From an uncultured Desulfobacter sp. (lineage in GTDB: Bacteria > Desulfobacterota > Desulfobacteria > Desulfobacterales > Desulfobacteraceae): 64,000 nucleotides of DNA. Location of the stretch: contig NZ_OY781882.1 of NCBI RefSeq assembly GCF_963677125.1, positions 1,000,501 through 1,064,500 on the forward strand, given 5' to 3'. Positions 32,401 through 37,623 of the stretch are shown in pieces. The position numbers were made by a program, and so were the translations under genes. The notes below the pieces were generated by a model. That model did not search any database. It saw nothing but the letters and a program-made list of their open reading frames with translations, and had not been told where the DNA came from. Each line of letters begins with the position of its first letter. Position 1 is the stretch's first letter.

Positions 32401-35400
32401 TTGTGCCGGTTGCAGGCGAAATAATCTGGGAAAGCGGGGATGTGGGTTGTGTCATTAACTCATCCAGCCAACCGGTATAGTCTACCGTGCCGTTGGCTGT
32501 ATCGTCGTATACATCATAAATCCTGGAGATATTTTTTGGATTGTCTCCGGCGGCCATCTCTGCGGTGACGGACTCTCCCCACCAGTTAAACCGGGCATTT
32601 ACCGCATTGGAATTTGCATTTTGGACAGCGTAATAGGACTCACCATTATCAACAAAGTTGTTGTAATTTACTCTGGTGCCGGCCCCTGTGCTGACATAAA
32701 GCCCGCTGCGGCCATTATCATGAACGTCGTTGTACAGGATGTCGGCTGCATAGTCGTAAGAAGAATATCTTTGGCAGTAAATCCCGTCGTACCCATTGCC
32801 GTAGACGTTATTTAACAGAATATCGGCATCATCACTGCTATTCAGATACAAATAAATGCCCTGTGAAGCATTGCCGTACACCTCGTTTGAAGATATCTGC
32901 GCCTCACCATATTTATTTAAATAGATACCAGTGCCGCCGTTGTTGTAAACTTTATTTGAATATACATCGGCGCCTTTGGTTGTCAGGGATAGTCCAGAAC
33001 TGCTGTTATCATGCACATCATTGGAAAAGGCATTCACATCAATGTTGCTGCTGCCCGAATAGATTCCATGGTAGCCGTTGCCATAGACAGTATTTGAAGA
33101 TATTTCCGCTTCGCCGCTGCCGCTCAAGCTTAAATACAATCCGCACATGCCGGTATTATTGTACACCTGGTTTCCGGCTATATTCACCAGTAACGGGTTG
33201 CTGTATCTGCTTACTTCAGTATAAATACCGGCATAGCTGGGACTTGATCCTGTTACTTCCGATATGTCATTGGCTGAAATCGACACAGATGCATCACCAC
33301 GGTAAAGGTATACATGAATGCCGTAATAGGTGCTTCGCAAAATAGTATTGCCGGTTATCTGGAGATCGCTCTGGTAGGCGTGACCATAAGCGTTGTAAAC
33401 ATTTATGCCGTTGCCTCCCACATCCTGGATGATATTTCCGGAGATTTCGCCGTCAATTTCAGAATAGCTCCCATTGGCATAGATTCGAATGCCGAAAGAA
33501 CCTGCGTTTTTAATCGTATTACCAGATATATTGCTGTCAATGGCTGTATAATTCCCGGTGGTATAAAGATAAATCCCACTGCCGCCGATATCCTGAACCA
33601 TATTATTTTGAAGCGTAACCGAGGGATCAGCCCCGCTGTCGTCATAAAGATAAAAGCCGCTGTCGGATAGATGCTCAAACACGCTGTTGCTTATATTGAT
33701 GGCCGTGCTGTACCCGCTGCTGTTGTAATACACTGCGGTTGCGCAATAATTTACCGTACAGTGAGTCATAACCAGGTCGGCATTGTTGGATTCAGGGGCC
33801 AGCCGGATCCCGGTCCAGTCCCCGGCTGACGGGTTGTCGGAATCAGAGGTAAATAATATGGGCGATTCCCCGGTTCCCTGGGCTTTTAAAATGCCGTTGA
33901 CCAGAAGTTCTATGCGGGAGGTGTTGCTGCCGCCGGCCTGATCGTCGTTCAGGGCCGTAAACTGGATGGTGGTGCCGGGTTCAATGGTCAGGGTGACCCC
34001 GTCCGGCACGGTGACATCCCCGGTCAGGCTTACGGTGCCGCTCCAGGTTTCATCGGCGGAGAGGCTCCCCGATGTGGTGGTAAGGCTGCTGTCAATGGTT
34101 ATGGTTATCCCGGTACCGGGCGTTTCTACATTTCCGTCGTTGTCGGTCACCCGGGACTGCAGGGTATAGGTCCCATCCGCCGGACTGTTCCAGGTATAGG
34201 ACCAGGTATCGGTCCCTGTGGCTGTGTGCCATCCGGTGCCGTCTCCAAGGTTGACATCCACTTGCTGAACGCCGTTCGGGGTTACCGCCAGGCCGCGGAC
34301 AACAAGATTTGAAGTTCTCATAACCGAACTGTTTTGGGGGGAAGTTATTTTGGAAACTAAAGATTCCGGCAGTGATATGGTCTCTTCCTGGCAGCCTGTA
34401 TAGTCTACCGTACCTTTTGAACTGTCGTCATAGATGTCATAGATCCGGCTGATATTTTTAGGATTGCTACCGGCATTAATTTCGTCTGTAACTGTAGTGC
34501 CCCACCAGTTGAACCGGGCGTTGACGGCGTTGGCACTTCCGTTTTGAATCTCATAATATTCACCACCGTTATCGGTTAAATTATTATAGTTCACACAGGA
34601 GCCAAGCCCGGAACTGATATAAATCCCGTTGTGGCCGTTATCGTGAATGTCGTTGTACAAAATGTCCGCAGGGTAATCGGAAGATGTATAGCAGTAAACG
34701 CCTTCGTAGGCGTTGTTGTAAACCTTGTTCAAGGTAATAGCGGCATCCGTGTCTCCATTGCTGCCGTAAATATAAATCCCCCTGGCACCTTCATTGTCAT
34801 ACACCTGATTTCCGGTGATACCGGCCGCCATGGTACCGTTATTGTACATATAAATACCGGCATAACCTGTGCTGGAGTTTGCAGTTTGGGACACATCATT
34901 ACCGGAAATTTCTATATCCAAGGTACAGGTATAATTTTGGACACTTATGCCGTAATAAGTGCAGTGGATCAGGGTATTATTGTTCACCTGAAGCGTATTT
35001 TCAGTGGTTAAGGAACTATTGTTAAAGATTAGAATGCCGGTGTCATCTGTGTTTTGAATTGTATTGTCGGATATTTCACCGTCGATTTGAGAATTGCTGC
35101 TATATGCGTTGGTGTATATTCCGCAGCGACCTGCATTAGAGATGGTGTTATTGTTTATTTCAATCTCAAGTTTGGCCCCGTCATGGGCGTATACGTAAAT
35201 ACCATCTTCATTTAGGTTGTGGATTGCGCAGCCAGTTACGGATAGTTCATGGATTCCTTCATCAGATTGGAAATATACACCGTAATCCGCATATTCGATT
35301 TCACAGTGCTGAAGCTGAAATGTTTTTGATCCCAATGCCCATGATGCACGGATTCCTCCCCAGTCTCCTGCAGAACCGGTGGCGGCACTGGACGTGAAAC

Positions 35401-35707
35401 GGACGGGATTGGCTTCGGTGCCGTTTACGACCAGGGACCCGTTGATGATCAATTCGGAAATGGACGTGTAGCTGCCGCCGGCAGTATCATCGGCCTGGGC
35501 TTCGAACGTCACTACGGTCCCGGCAGCAATGGTCAGTGTGATGCCGTCCGGAACGATAACATCACCGGTGACCGCTACAGTACCAGACCAAGTGGTATCC
35601 GCTGTGAGTTCGCCTGAATCCGCATATACATCGCAAAACGCAAGCAGAGAAATAGAAATTACAACAATCAACACCCAAGACAGCCGGCTCAAGTTCTTCT
35701 TTTTCAT
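14420..35707 (-). CDS. Giant 1: exported beta-helix/Ig/YD-repeat protein of 7095 aa
   Basis: One uninterrupted frame. Order: signal peptide (1-about 29, ending VYADSG); five parallel-beta-helix blocks (bases about 35600-25540), each opening with a DETWSGTVxLTGDVTVPDG-type strand and ending in NWWG and an Ig-like SRVTDNDGN segment; Ig and Fn3 domains (about 25520-21100); a CARDB-like and carboxypeptidase-regulatory-like region (about 21100-18600); a glycine-rich linker (18255-18350); then a YD/RHS shell from VNTLQREYRRYKKDLHVKVP to the core motif LYYNWNRYYDPDTGRYLTPD, ending YIDPNG. A 98-residue tip (14423-14716) follows and has no recognised toxin motif. YD shells in Tc toxins, Rhs, WapA and teneurins enclose or present a C-terminal cargo; that role is inferred here. 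It is preceded by the transglutaminase gene with only 39 bases between them, so they are probably co-transcribed. Confidence 0.93.
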   Translation of the reverse strand: MKKKNLSRLSWVLIVVISISLLAFCDVYADSGELTADTTWSGTVAVTGDVIVPDGITLTIAAGTVVTFEAQADDTAGGSYTSISELIINGSLVVNGTEANPVRFTSSAATGSAGDWGGIRASWALGSKTFQLQHCEIEYADYGVYFQSDEGIHELSVTGCAIHNLNEDGIYVYAHDGAKLEIEINNNTISNAGRCGIYTNAYSSNSQIDGEISDNTIQNTDDTGILIFNNSSLTTENTLQVNNNTLIHCTYYGISVQNYTCTLDIEISGNDVSQTANSSTGYAGIYMYNNGTMAAGITGNQVYDNEGARGIYIYGSNGDTDAAITLNKVYNNAYEGVYCYTSSDYPADILYNDIHDNGHNGIYISSGLGSCVNYNNLTDNGGEYYEIQNGSANAVNARFNWWGTTVTDEINAGSNPKNISRIYDIYDDSSKGTVDYTGCQEETISLPESLVSKITSPQNSSVMRTSNLVVRGLAVTPNGVQQVDVNLGDGTGWHTATGTDTWSYTWNSPADGTYTLQSRVTDNDGNVETPGTGITITIDSSLTTTSGSLSADETWSGTVSLTGDVTVPDGVTLTIEPGTTIQFTALNDDQAGGSNTSRIELLVNGILKAQGTGESPILFTSDSDNPSAGDWTGIRLAPESNNADLVMTHCTVNYCATAVYYNSSGYSTAINISNSVFEHLSDSGFYLYDDSGADPSVTLQNNMVQDIGGSGIYLYTTGNYTAIDSNISGNTIKNAGSFGIRIYANGSYSEIDGEISGNIIQDVGGNGINVYNAYGHAYQSDLQITGNTILRSTYYGIHVYLYRGDASVSISANDISEVTGSSPSYAGIYTEVSRYSNPLLVNIAGNQVYNNTGMCGLYLSLSGSGEAEISSNTVYGNGYHGIYSGSSNIDVNAFSNDVHDNSSSGLSLTTKGADVYSNKVYNNGGTGIYLNKYGEAQISSNEVYGNASQGIYLYLNSSDDADILLNNVYGNGYDGIYCQRYSSYDYAADILYNDVHDNGRSGLYVSTGAGTRVNYNNFVDNGESYYAVQNANSNAVNARFNWWGESVTAEMAAGDNPKNISRIYDVYDDTANGTVDYTGWLDELMTQPTSPLSQIISPATGTTMKTAALTIQGLAVAPAGIEQVEVNLGDGTGWHTTTGTDTWSYTWNSPADGTYTLQSRVTDNDGNVETPGTGITITIDSSLATTSGRLSADETWSGTVSLTGDVTVPDGVTLTIEPGTTIQFTALNDDQAGGSNTSRIELLVNGILKAQGTGESPILFTSDSDNPSAGDWAGIRLAPESNNADLVMTHCTVNYCATAVYYNRSGYNTAINISNSVFEHLSDSGFYLYDDSGADPSVTLQNNTVQDVGGSGIYLYTTGNYTAIDSNISGNTIKNAGSFGIRIYATGSYSEIDGEISGNSIQDVGGNGINIYNNYGRAYQSDLQMTGNTILRSTNYGIYVYIYNGDASVAIADNDISEVIGSSSSYAGIYTEVSRYSNPLLVNVTGNQVYNNTGMLGLYLRLSGSGEAEISSNTVYGNGYHGIYSSSSNIDVNAFSNDVHDNSSSGLSLTTKDADVYSNKVYNNGGTGIYLNKYGAVQISSNEVYGNASQGIYLYLNSSDDADILLNNVYGNGYDGIYCQRYSSYDYAADILYNDVHDNGRSGLYVSTGAGTRVNYNNFVDNGESYYAVQNANSNAVNARFNWWGESVTAEMAAGDNPKNISRIYDVYDDTANGTVDYTGWLDESMTQPTSPLSQIISPATGSTMKTAELTIQGLAVAPAGIQRVEVNLGDGAGWHTATGTDTWSYTWNSPADGIYTMQSRVTDNDDNIETPGTGVTITIDSSLPTTSGALTEDETWSDTITLTGDVTIPDGVTLTIEPGTTIQFTALNDDQAGGSNTSRIELLVNGILKAQGTGESPILFTSDSDNPSAGDWAGIRLAPESNNADLVMTHCTVNYCATAVYYNRSGYNTAINISNSVFEHLSDSGFYLYDASGADPSVTLQNNTVQDVGGSGIYLYTTGNYTAIDSNISGNTIKNAGSFGIRIYATGSYSEIDGEISGNSIQDVGGNGINIYNNYGRAYQSDLQMTGNTILRSTNYGIYVYIYNGDASVAIADNDISEVIGSSSSYAGIYTEVSRYSNPLLVNVTGNQVYNNTGMLGLYLRLSGSGEAEISSNTVYGNGYHGIYSSSSNIDVNAFSNDVHDNSSSGLSLTTKDADVYSNKVYNNGGTGIYLNKYGAVQISSNEVYGNASQGIYLYLNSSDDADILLNKVYSNGYEGIYCQRYSSYDYAADILYNDVQDNGRSGLYISAGSGTSVNYNNFFGNGESYYAVQNGSANAVNARFNWWGESVTAEMDAGDNPKNISRIYDVYDSTSFGTIDYTGWLNQAVTLPEHGLSQIISPINGAVIKTSELRIQGIAVSPSGVARVEVSTDNGISWQEAEGTETWYYLWTVPGDGSYSIRSRVIDQADVIETAGAGITITIDSSLPTTSGDLTEDETWSGTVAITGDVTVPEGTTLTIEPGTTIKFAALGDDQSGGADTSRAELLVNGILNAIGTEGSPIIFTSDADNPAVGDWTGIRVENTGSDGGLNLEYCKISYAGGNGIYVSATESAQMDVNVSHCDIENVGNHGIYLYGNGSGTVLTGGIDNCTMTATTGSGVYAYAISSAAMDLAVSQCSIESPGTYGIYTYVRYSGTQLSGVIQNNTVSNAGNTGIYHYSNNTYDSRSNLRFLQNDVSQSSEYGIYIYNDSSEIGALVAGNTVDHNGEDGIRCYQNSSSYPIYLELMNNNISVNSGNGVYCSDLSVPPIMALNTVTENGSHGIYCDASDVARIHHNNLYDNYGYELYNAGSVPIDARNNWWGDDITDEMDASGNTADISGIYDIYDSTSACAVNFSNWLTEEMSAGTGPVSRIIDPLDGSESAGGSFALSGWTYAPESVAQVAISLDNGSTWSSADIDSSYTGSSWWQFSVEDLEDGTYEILAQVTDQQGTIESPGHQITLTVNSQGTTLADELASDEVWYGDVYLTGDVVVPEGITLTILPGTTVYAPAYVDSVYGGSNTSKAEFRVYGALVAEGTADSPIVFTSDAEGDASSGDWGGIYTTGELSMRYVTVEYADTGIEVLMAEDEDNFTFRNGAVQYNEENGIYIYCQNSASVSAKIEESDISNNGGYGIYTYVYSGSTSLDLEVTLNDIGNNGNAGIYAYTYANTSVVSALIDGNTLHDNTGHGIYFNTRSTSGASDVVIRNNVVEDCSTGIYNYFYYSNANCALEISGNEVNANDTGILVSASYSTVSPLVLDNLVSNNSEDGISCAYSGSTSYSFVPQISGNQIINNNDNGIYLSLLEEVNLTQNSIYGNGSYDLYNDSENSVDATGNWWGVETTNEITEGDNPKDLSMIYDSYDDSEKGTVDYADWVEAYSVPDAPTLDAVTSPTQGDDIGDGALGQVISGTKDANTAVLCNNTQIVDLDSSTTWSYALPLDEGINVLSLSCQNAAGMTSSSISASIQLDSTPPGVQSSTPKNGANLGDSVDLIKILLTDAGVGVDASSTLGSAAITNQDGQSIGGQWDMTENYLSFTPTTSIGEGTYTISFAPTDTLGNTQSVQISFTVDLTLPEAPTLNSVTTPTNTTTQTITGTKAADTEVWLNYEEISALDGTTAWSWDLTLSEGENTFQLYSKDAAGNSSEAQTFTIVLDTIAPALSAATPSNNAMVNTLPEAVTLTFASGAAGMDKTQTTAAITTDEGESISGTWAFESDLTLTFTPAAALAEDAYNISIDAWDLAGNNTTLSLGFTYDATPPDPPVLAPVSTPTNYSVQTLTGDKDADSSIWLNGTEVVPVDSDTEWSYQITLAEGINSLELYSKDAAGNQSESITAAIEYDETAPLPVDTLTADGEGIGTQVALTWTGYDEDIQGDIDYYNVYAQDALFTQVAELDPVQTIPAGTFTCTISDLTKGSTYYFAVIAVDTKGNALSSVTPVTAVPTDIVAPEDITDLAVQCGSTELTFSFTPSADTYGDLAGYKVYFNGDTDGTTLAETETTYTATGLSSATSYPVTIKAVDEDGNESDGATLTGTTLLANPDGVVVTPYSGYTTLSWNAASPSDLVKRYAVYVLDEDFASVDGMSATVTTTNTTASVAGLTNNREYFFAVTTVNVSGGEDDTVATVSGIPVPDAQGPTLSDALVDSTALSDETTITNDTTLTLTVADPSGISHVQLYVDGELVSTNSNSSGTYSFDLDVLSLEDGTHTLTFTAYDTYGNSSTLTYTITIALALPPAPVITAPTDGEVVNTSAITVSGTAQTLADVRIYVNDTAAGDWTAVDDAGNFTITTALSEGENTIQAGARNRTGEGTLSAGITVSLDTSIPNSPTHLSADSGTSGTIALSWSKPLEGTVKGYNLYRSEFEFEATGEATQVNTDLITATSYDDLPDEDGEYYYGVTAVDYAGNESALSGVVSGISDRIAPEAVSIKYTPNGAYDEASGRMAPGLVNLTLTVSESLDTTPFLSINPVGAVPMTVSLTKQSDITYSGYFIIDSDTPTGTAYAVFSARDEAGNRGDTINSGGSVEIDTQGPSVIDIQIEPQSPVKNDETEPVEITAVLGLDEAVKDGETPVLTYLLSGEDRTAIDINTITRIETQDDHAETWQAVFTLPADAGLDQAETLEFTFSAGDDLDNSSDEISADNAFQIYQGDLPPLDAPTGLTGVSLPQGKIKLTWDAVDQASGYVLYRMAPEETELTLLAELGTVTEYTDAPSADGTYTYAVASLRSENDQDAESGKSASVEVVSDATAPGAPTDLVLELTAQGIQADWTAPASAETITYSLYRADTTEISSVEGLTPILTGVEETAAIDTTPSETLHCYVVTAVDEAGNESAPSNSYYLNFELLPVTTLTVVKTDDENPVVSWTHSGSSIAGYDIYLGADEDTTQLNSDHLTETSYTDTGYDGNDRQYTVVAVDDNDTDSLGRSIVLPALSAELPDDASLKRGLMNRLEYTVTNNGTSAVEDAILRVTVEGYEHVSESFDLAAGASLTVPVVIGGYSDLPDTATLATVIEITPNDGETVHIETNEEIEVGTGMLKLSFTNDEFVRGGTGEIVFTLENTGDEAIQIITASGGSASADITLSISDEDGNVLSTGTYTQTFGTNVRTLSSGAIVADIGAGESFESNTMTIDVPSDAPDELAVSLKISSIYSSLGDEQAVQMDGVQTSREISLVDTAYYGEILSITPEESEGDEDIEIVGQAVDRNDGLPLAEVPLTLIITVNGFERTVDVYTGSDGSFTYTFEPIEGEYGEYTVCAIHPDLSDRPVQGSFTITAAGSTGISFSPATYNLTAIRNYQYKIPVTVTAGSAATATNLEFVYESSDQDGETLPTGIHVDTGESISELSEGATQTMTITVWADNTADEDLSIVLRLVSDENPDEGIGTLTVNVVSIDPDSAEAGPVLSYSPSYIETGLALDESVSETLVLENEGFSELTGISIELVNSDGTEAPSWAVLNLPSDSDTMAVGDTIDATLIFYPTEGSVNEGNYSFYVKVTSSNYNTITVPVYVTVTSSGIGNVLFKVSDIYTATVDSKTGEVIQGLSGASLTLQNEAVTSETYTAETDEYGEILLSDLPTGRYKYYLTADNHDQSIGRIWIKPGITTTEDVFMAYALVSVEWTVTETTIEDEYEIVLSMTYETDVPAPVVVAEPTSITLPDMKPGDVLTGEIRFTNYGLIRAENIEFTPPQSDQYFKYEFLASVPDSLEAKDSYSVPYRVTCLTSLEGEDDGAGGTCHTYTVWAYKRYGYYCSNGKYYSGGVICIPYTRAYGDCSGGIGDWWSSGSIGGSGGGGGGGTGTGGGGGGGGAGGGSGGGGYSPAPNVPDGVVCWPVIERIPLPNCSDKNANQTVFSWSSVNTLQREYRRYKKDLHVKVPGGTIDMHRSYYDNQWHWNYLDDSLSIVLSSANDEIEYIEKNAVTYESSSIFANNGIFNNNNYKIIATDEGYTWKAPYGDWKKYDQDGQILSIGNRNGVIAQFLYGNGEDEPVTGIADKNGRQVLWLEHDGNGNLAVVEDLSGRRVEYEYKNDLLTSAVDVQGNAMSYAYDSEDRIQKTVYAGGHYSTVTYDGYGNVSKNLDQNGVGYTFGFTYDEATEEHYVMTIFPGGKIKEVWYDADGNTRQVDVNGRTVQTIDLAGRDLIITDENGNVTQKKYDEWDNLTQIIYPDGSTVTHEYEHIFQKRTRTVNENGVITLFEYDDNGNLTEKTEAAETDNERITEYTWDENGNLLTITRQADDNTTEAQTVLTYDDNGNLATVTDPEGGVTQFTSYDIMGNLLEKIDARGKTWTYTYDANGHLKTATDPLGNITEHFYDEMGNRIRTIDPEGRETSFEYDIHDNLISKTDPEGNQALLEYDADDNLVQKTDEEGNAVLYGYDTENRLISTIDGHGDETTVEYQDTVSSDCSSCANATGSLPSRMIYPTFEKTFTYDLRNRKTAETDHPDDSTEYTSLFEYDDAGNLVSKTDKEGRVSTYTYDSLNRRVKETDPIGGETVYEYDSRDNLIALTDAENQTTTFEYDDANRLVKETRPMGEATTYGYDAAGNLIEKVDAKDQKTEYEYDDAGHLVETRYFAASADTEAEKTVTFNYNKMGNLTGYDDGTTSAVYTYDSLYRKTGETVNYGSFNLENKYTYYKNGLKETYTGPDAITYGYLYDANNQLSAVQIPVVGYITVGEYQWTRPKTITLPGGAEKTFEYDPLMRIKQITAIDPAENILADYSYSYDKVDNITVKSTEHGNYTYGYDDLYRLTDVDNPTLTDETFTYDGVGNRLTSADTSTNWSHNENNELTGYDNVTFDYDTNGNMVEKDVDGVVTRYYYNIENRLERVEDESGNVIAEYYYDPFGRRLWKDVSGVLTYFHYSDEGLVGEYDTDGIVYKTFGYKPDSLWTTDPMFMKVGSEYYFYQNDHLGTPQKLTTNNGTVVWNATYDSFGGTSIEVDAVTNNLRFPGQYYDVNTGLYYNWNRYYDPDTGRYLTPDPVKIVGLVNLYIYVYSNPGRYIDPNGGDLIDLIIDIFGPVIDFVSKKKELEEERQQECNPSNFSGRNAGEDEMLCNILKKDKEFRLGYKASAKIGENVTVPDVLQYSIKIEKALKEKNKNRNE
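28306..34075 (-). repeat. Three tandem 1923-bp repeats inside giant 1
   Basis: Units of 1923 bp (641 codons) lie in tandem within the beta-helix part of giant 1. Equivalent points fall at 30120, 32043 and 33966, and at 29017, 30940 and 32863. The stretches 29017-29499 and 30940-31422 appear identical, and units 2 and 3 agree over more than 450 consecutive residues, while unit 1 differs at scattered positions. The period is a multiple of three, so unequal exchange keeps the frame. More diverged copies of the same fold lie on both sides (about 34075-35600 and 25540-28300). Boundaries are approximate. Confidence 0.9.
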
Positions 35708-35746
35708 TACAAGTACCCTGGATTCAGCAAATTTAAGCTAATCAGT

Positions 35747-36664
35747 TTATCCGTTCATTTTCACCTTCAACCCTTGGCCCTTAAATCGAAAACGATGGTG
35801 GGAGCCCATTGGGTTCTCTTTGACCTTTCCCAGAATCCGCATGACTATAAACTGGGAAGAATGCTGCTTGAATATATGTTTCTGGGGATCTGCAACCTGC
35901 CAGGTATTCCCCTCATAAATCTCGGCCCAGTTATGGTATGCACCGGGCTTTAAAATTTCATTTTTGGAACAGACATAGCCTGCCATACATCGGGCCGGAA
36001 TACCATTGGCCCGGCACAGCGCAGTAAACAGATACATAAACTCCGTACAGTCACCTTTTTTGCTTTTAAGTGCAAAAAGAGCACCTCGATTTTTTCCTGA
36101 AAAGCCGGAATAGGTGATATGGTTTGTCACCCATTGGAAAATTCGTTCAGCGGTTGTGGACGGGGCAGAGGCTTTTAATCTCCTCGCCAAAGTTAAGAGT
36201 TCAGTATTATCAGATTCAATATATTTTTCAGATTTCAAAAACGGTTTTAAATTTATGACTTTAACCATATCAGGCGTATCTGACATAATAAGATTTGCTT
36301 GAATGGTAATGGTTTTGCTGCCGTAAGGTGGGAGTGTGGGTAGTGAGAAGTGCAAGATCTGGTTGCCCAGTTCATCAGTAATCAATGTGTACGCATGGGA
36401 CGTCTGCAAATCGGTGCATGATTGGGATGGGGTCTTTTTTAAAGGGGCATAGGTCCAGAATTCCGGTTTTTCGATTAATTGTCCAGTGGTGTTTCTCAGT
36501 GTAAAAGAATAGGAAATATGTCTTGGAATTACTTGGCCTGCCTGCGGATCTGCTTGGGGAGCTTTTTGGGGAGAGACAGGTTTTTGGATTAACCAGAATA
36601 CGGCGCCAATACACACTAAAATAGCCGTAAATATGAAAAGTTTTTTTAGGGGCAGGTTGTGCAT
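35747..36664 (-). CDS. Membrane-anchored transglutaminase-like protein
   Basis: A 305-aa protein with an N-terminal hydrophobic segment (LFIFTAILVCIGAVFWLI, about 9-26) that should act as signal anchor. After a beta-rich region (about 45-145), the C-terminal half is a transglutaminase-like fold with all three catalytic residues: C206 in KGDCTEFMYLF, H244 in GAYHNWAEIY and D259 in WQVADPQ. Members of this superfamily are proteases, amidases or cross-linking enzymes. Its start lies 19 bases inside the rhodanese gene and its stop is 39 bases before giant 1, so the three genes form a tight operon. This suggests that it processes, cross-links or otherwise matures the giant protein outside the cytoplasm. 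A frameshifted homologue sits at the matching place before giant 2. Confidence 0.9.
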   Translation of the reverse strand: MHNLPLKKLFIFTAILVCIGAVFWLIQKPVSPQKAPQADPQAGQVIPRHISYSFTLRNTTGQLIEKPEFWTYAPLKKTPSQSCTDLQTSHAYTLITDELGNQILHFSLPTLPPYGSKTITIQANLIMSDTPDMVKVINLKPFLKSEKYIESDNTELLTLARRLKASAPSTTAERIFQWVTNHITYSGFSGKNRGALFALKSKKGDCTEFMYLFTALCRANGIPARCMAGYVCSKNEILKPGAYHNWAEIYEGNTWQVADPQKHIFKQHSSQFIVMRILGKVKENPMGSHHRFRFKGQGLKVKMNG

Positions 36665-37623
36665 TTATGTCCCCTGTTTGTTGACAGCCTCTTCGGTTGA
36701 CCCATCTTTGCTTGCATGGATTCATATTTCCTGTATCCCTGGCTTCCATCTTCCAAATAGAAAATGGATTTTATTCCGGCTGATCTCAATAACCGGTCAA
36801 TCCGGTCATAGTTTTTTCCATCTTTGTTAAACATTAATACCGGACTTGAGGTTGTTCCATTATTCTGAATTACTGACTTAACTTTTTTACAAAACGGCAA
36901 TGCGTCTTCTATTTTCAAAGGGATTGGAACAGCTTCAGCGAGTTTAGTCAAATCATGGCCTGCGTTTACATTTTCAGGAGCAGAGATGTCTATCAACAGC
37001 AGATTTTCATTGTTTTTTTCTTTGAATAAACAATCCGGAGAAACACGGTTCAATTTTTTCATCGCAAAAACATCACCCTGAATCGCGCCGTTGTTTTCTT
37101 TCCAGGCATTTAATCCGCCTTTTAGAAATTTGACGTCCTGAAATCCTGTTCCCTCGAGATGAATACATTCCTTTTTTAGATCCAGCACCTTAAAACCCTC
37201 ATTGACCAAGATCAGTGATTTTTGCATCAAGAAGTTTTTTGACTTAAGCGCATAAAGCGGAATGTTTAAAGATCCTGGAATGCGATATAATTCAAATTTT
37301 TTAGGCTCTCTTACATCAATAAAAATCACATTTTGTGATTTTTGATATTTTTTTAAGGCTGATTTGACGGAAATTTTAAAGGTTGGATGAGGAGTGAATT
37401 TATTTTGTTTAAATTGATTTCTCGGGGTCGAGTTTTTTTCTAATTTAATCTTTGTCTCGGCGGCTGAAGCGTATGGTAATAAACGTAAACGACTAAGGGT
37501 TTGATCGAGGCTACACACTAAGATGTTAATGTTGCCTAAATAATGGAAAGCATAAAAAAACGCCATCACCCAAAAAACATAAAAAGAAAAACGATGTTGT
37601 TCATCCATTTTAGAAAATTTCAT
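36646..37623 (-). CDS. Membrane-anchored protein with two rhodanese-like domains lacking the active-site cysteine
   Basis: A 325-aa protein from the ATG at 37623 (AAGGG upstream; an in-frame start at 37719 would add 32 residues). A hydrophobic N-terminus (FSFYVFWVMAFFYAFHYLG) should anchor it or direct export. The first rhodanese-like domain has VIFIDVREPKKFELYRIPGS and LNIPL, then the loop LILVNEG where active enzymes have a cysteine, and later FLKGGLNAW. The second has LLLIDISAPENVNAGHDL and the loop PVLMFNKDGKNYDRI, again without cysteine. Both domains are therefore probably not sulfurtransferases and may bind protein or ligand instead. The C-terminus has a CTTC motif. It is the first gene of the copy-1 operon and overlaps the transglutaminase start by 19 bases. 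Confidence 0.85.
   Translation of the reverse strand: MKFSKMDEQHRFSFYVFWVMAFFYAFHYLGNINILVCSLDQTLSRLRLLPYASAAETKIKLEKNSTPRNQFKQNKFTPHPTFKISVKSALKKYQKSQNVIFIDVREPKKFELYRIPGSLNIPLYALKSKNFLMQKSLILVNEGFKVLDLKKECIHLEGTGFQDVKFLKGGLNAWKENNGAIQGDVFAMKKLNRVSPDCLFKEKNNENLLLIDISAPENVNAGHDLTKLAEAVPIPLKIEDALPFCKKVKSVIQNNGTTSSPVLMFNKDGKNYDRIDRLLRSAGIKSIFYLEDGSQGYRKYESMQAKMGQPKRLSTNRGHKCTTCP

Noticed and set aside
29017..33345. Three 160-aa plus-strand frames with the same sequence and spacing
   Set aside because: They are antisense shadows of the tandem repeats in giant 1, useful only as markers of repeat identity.
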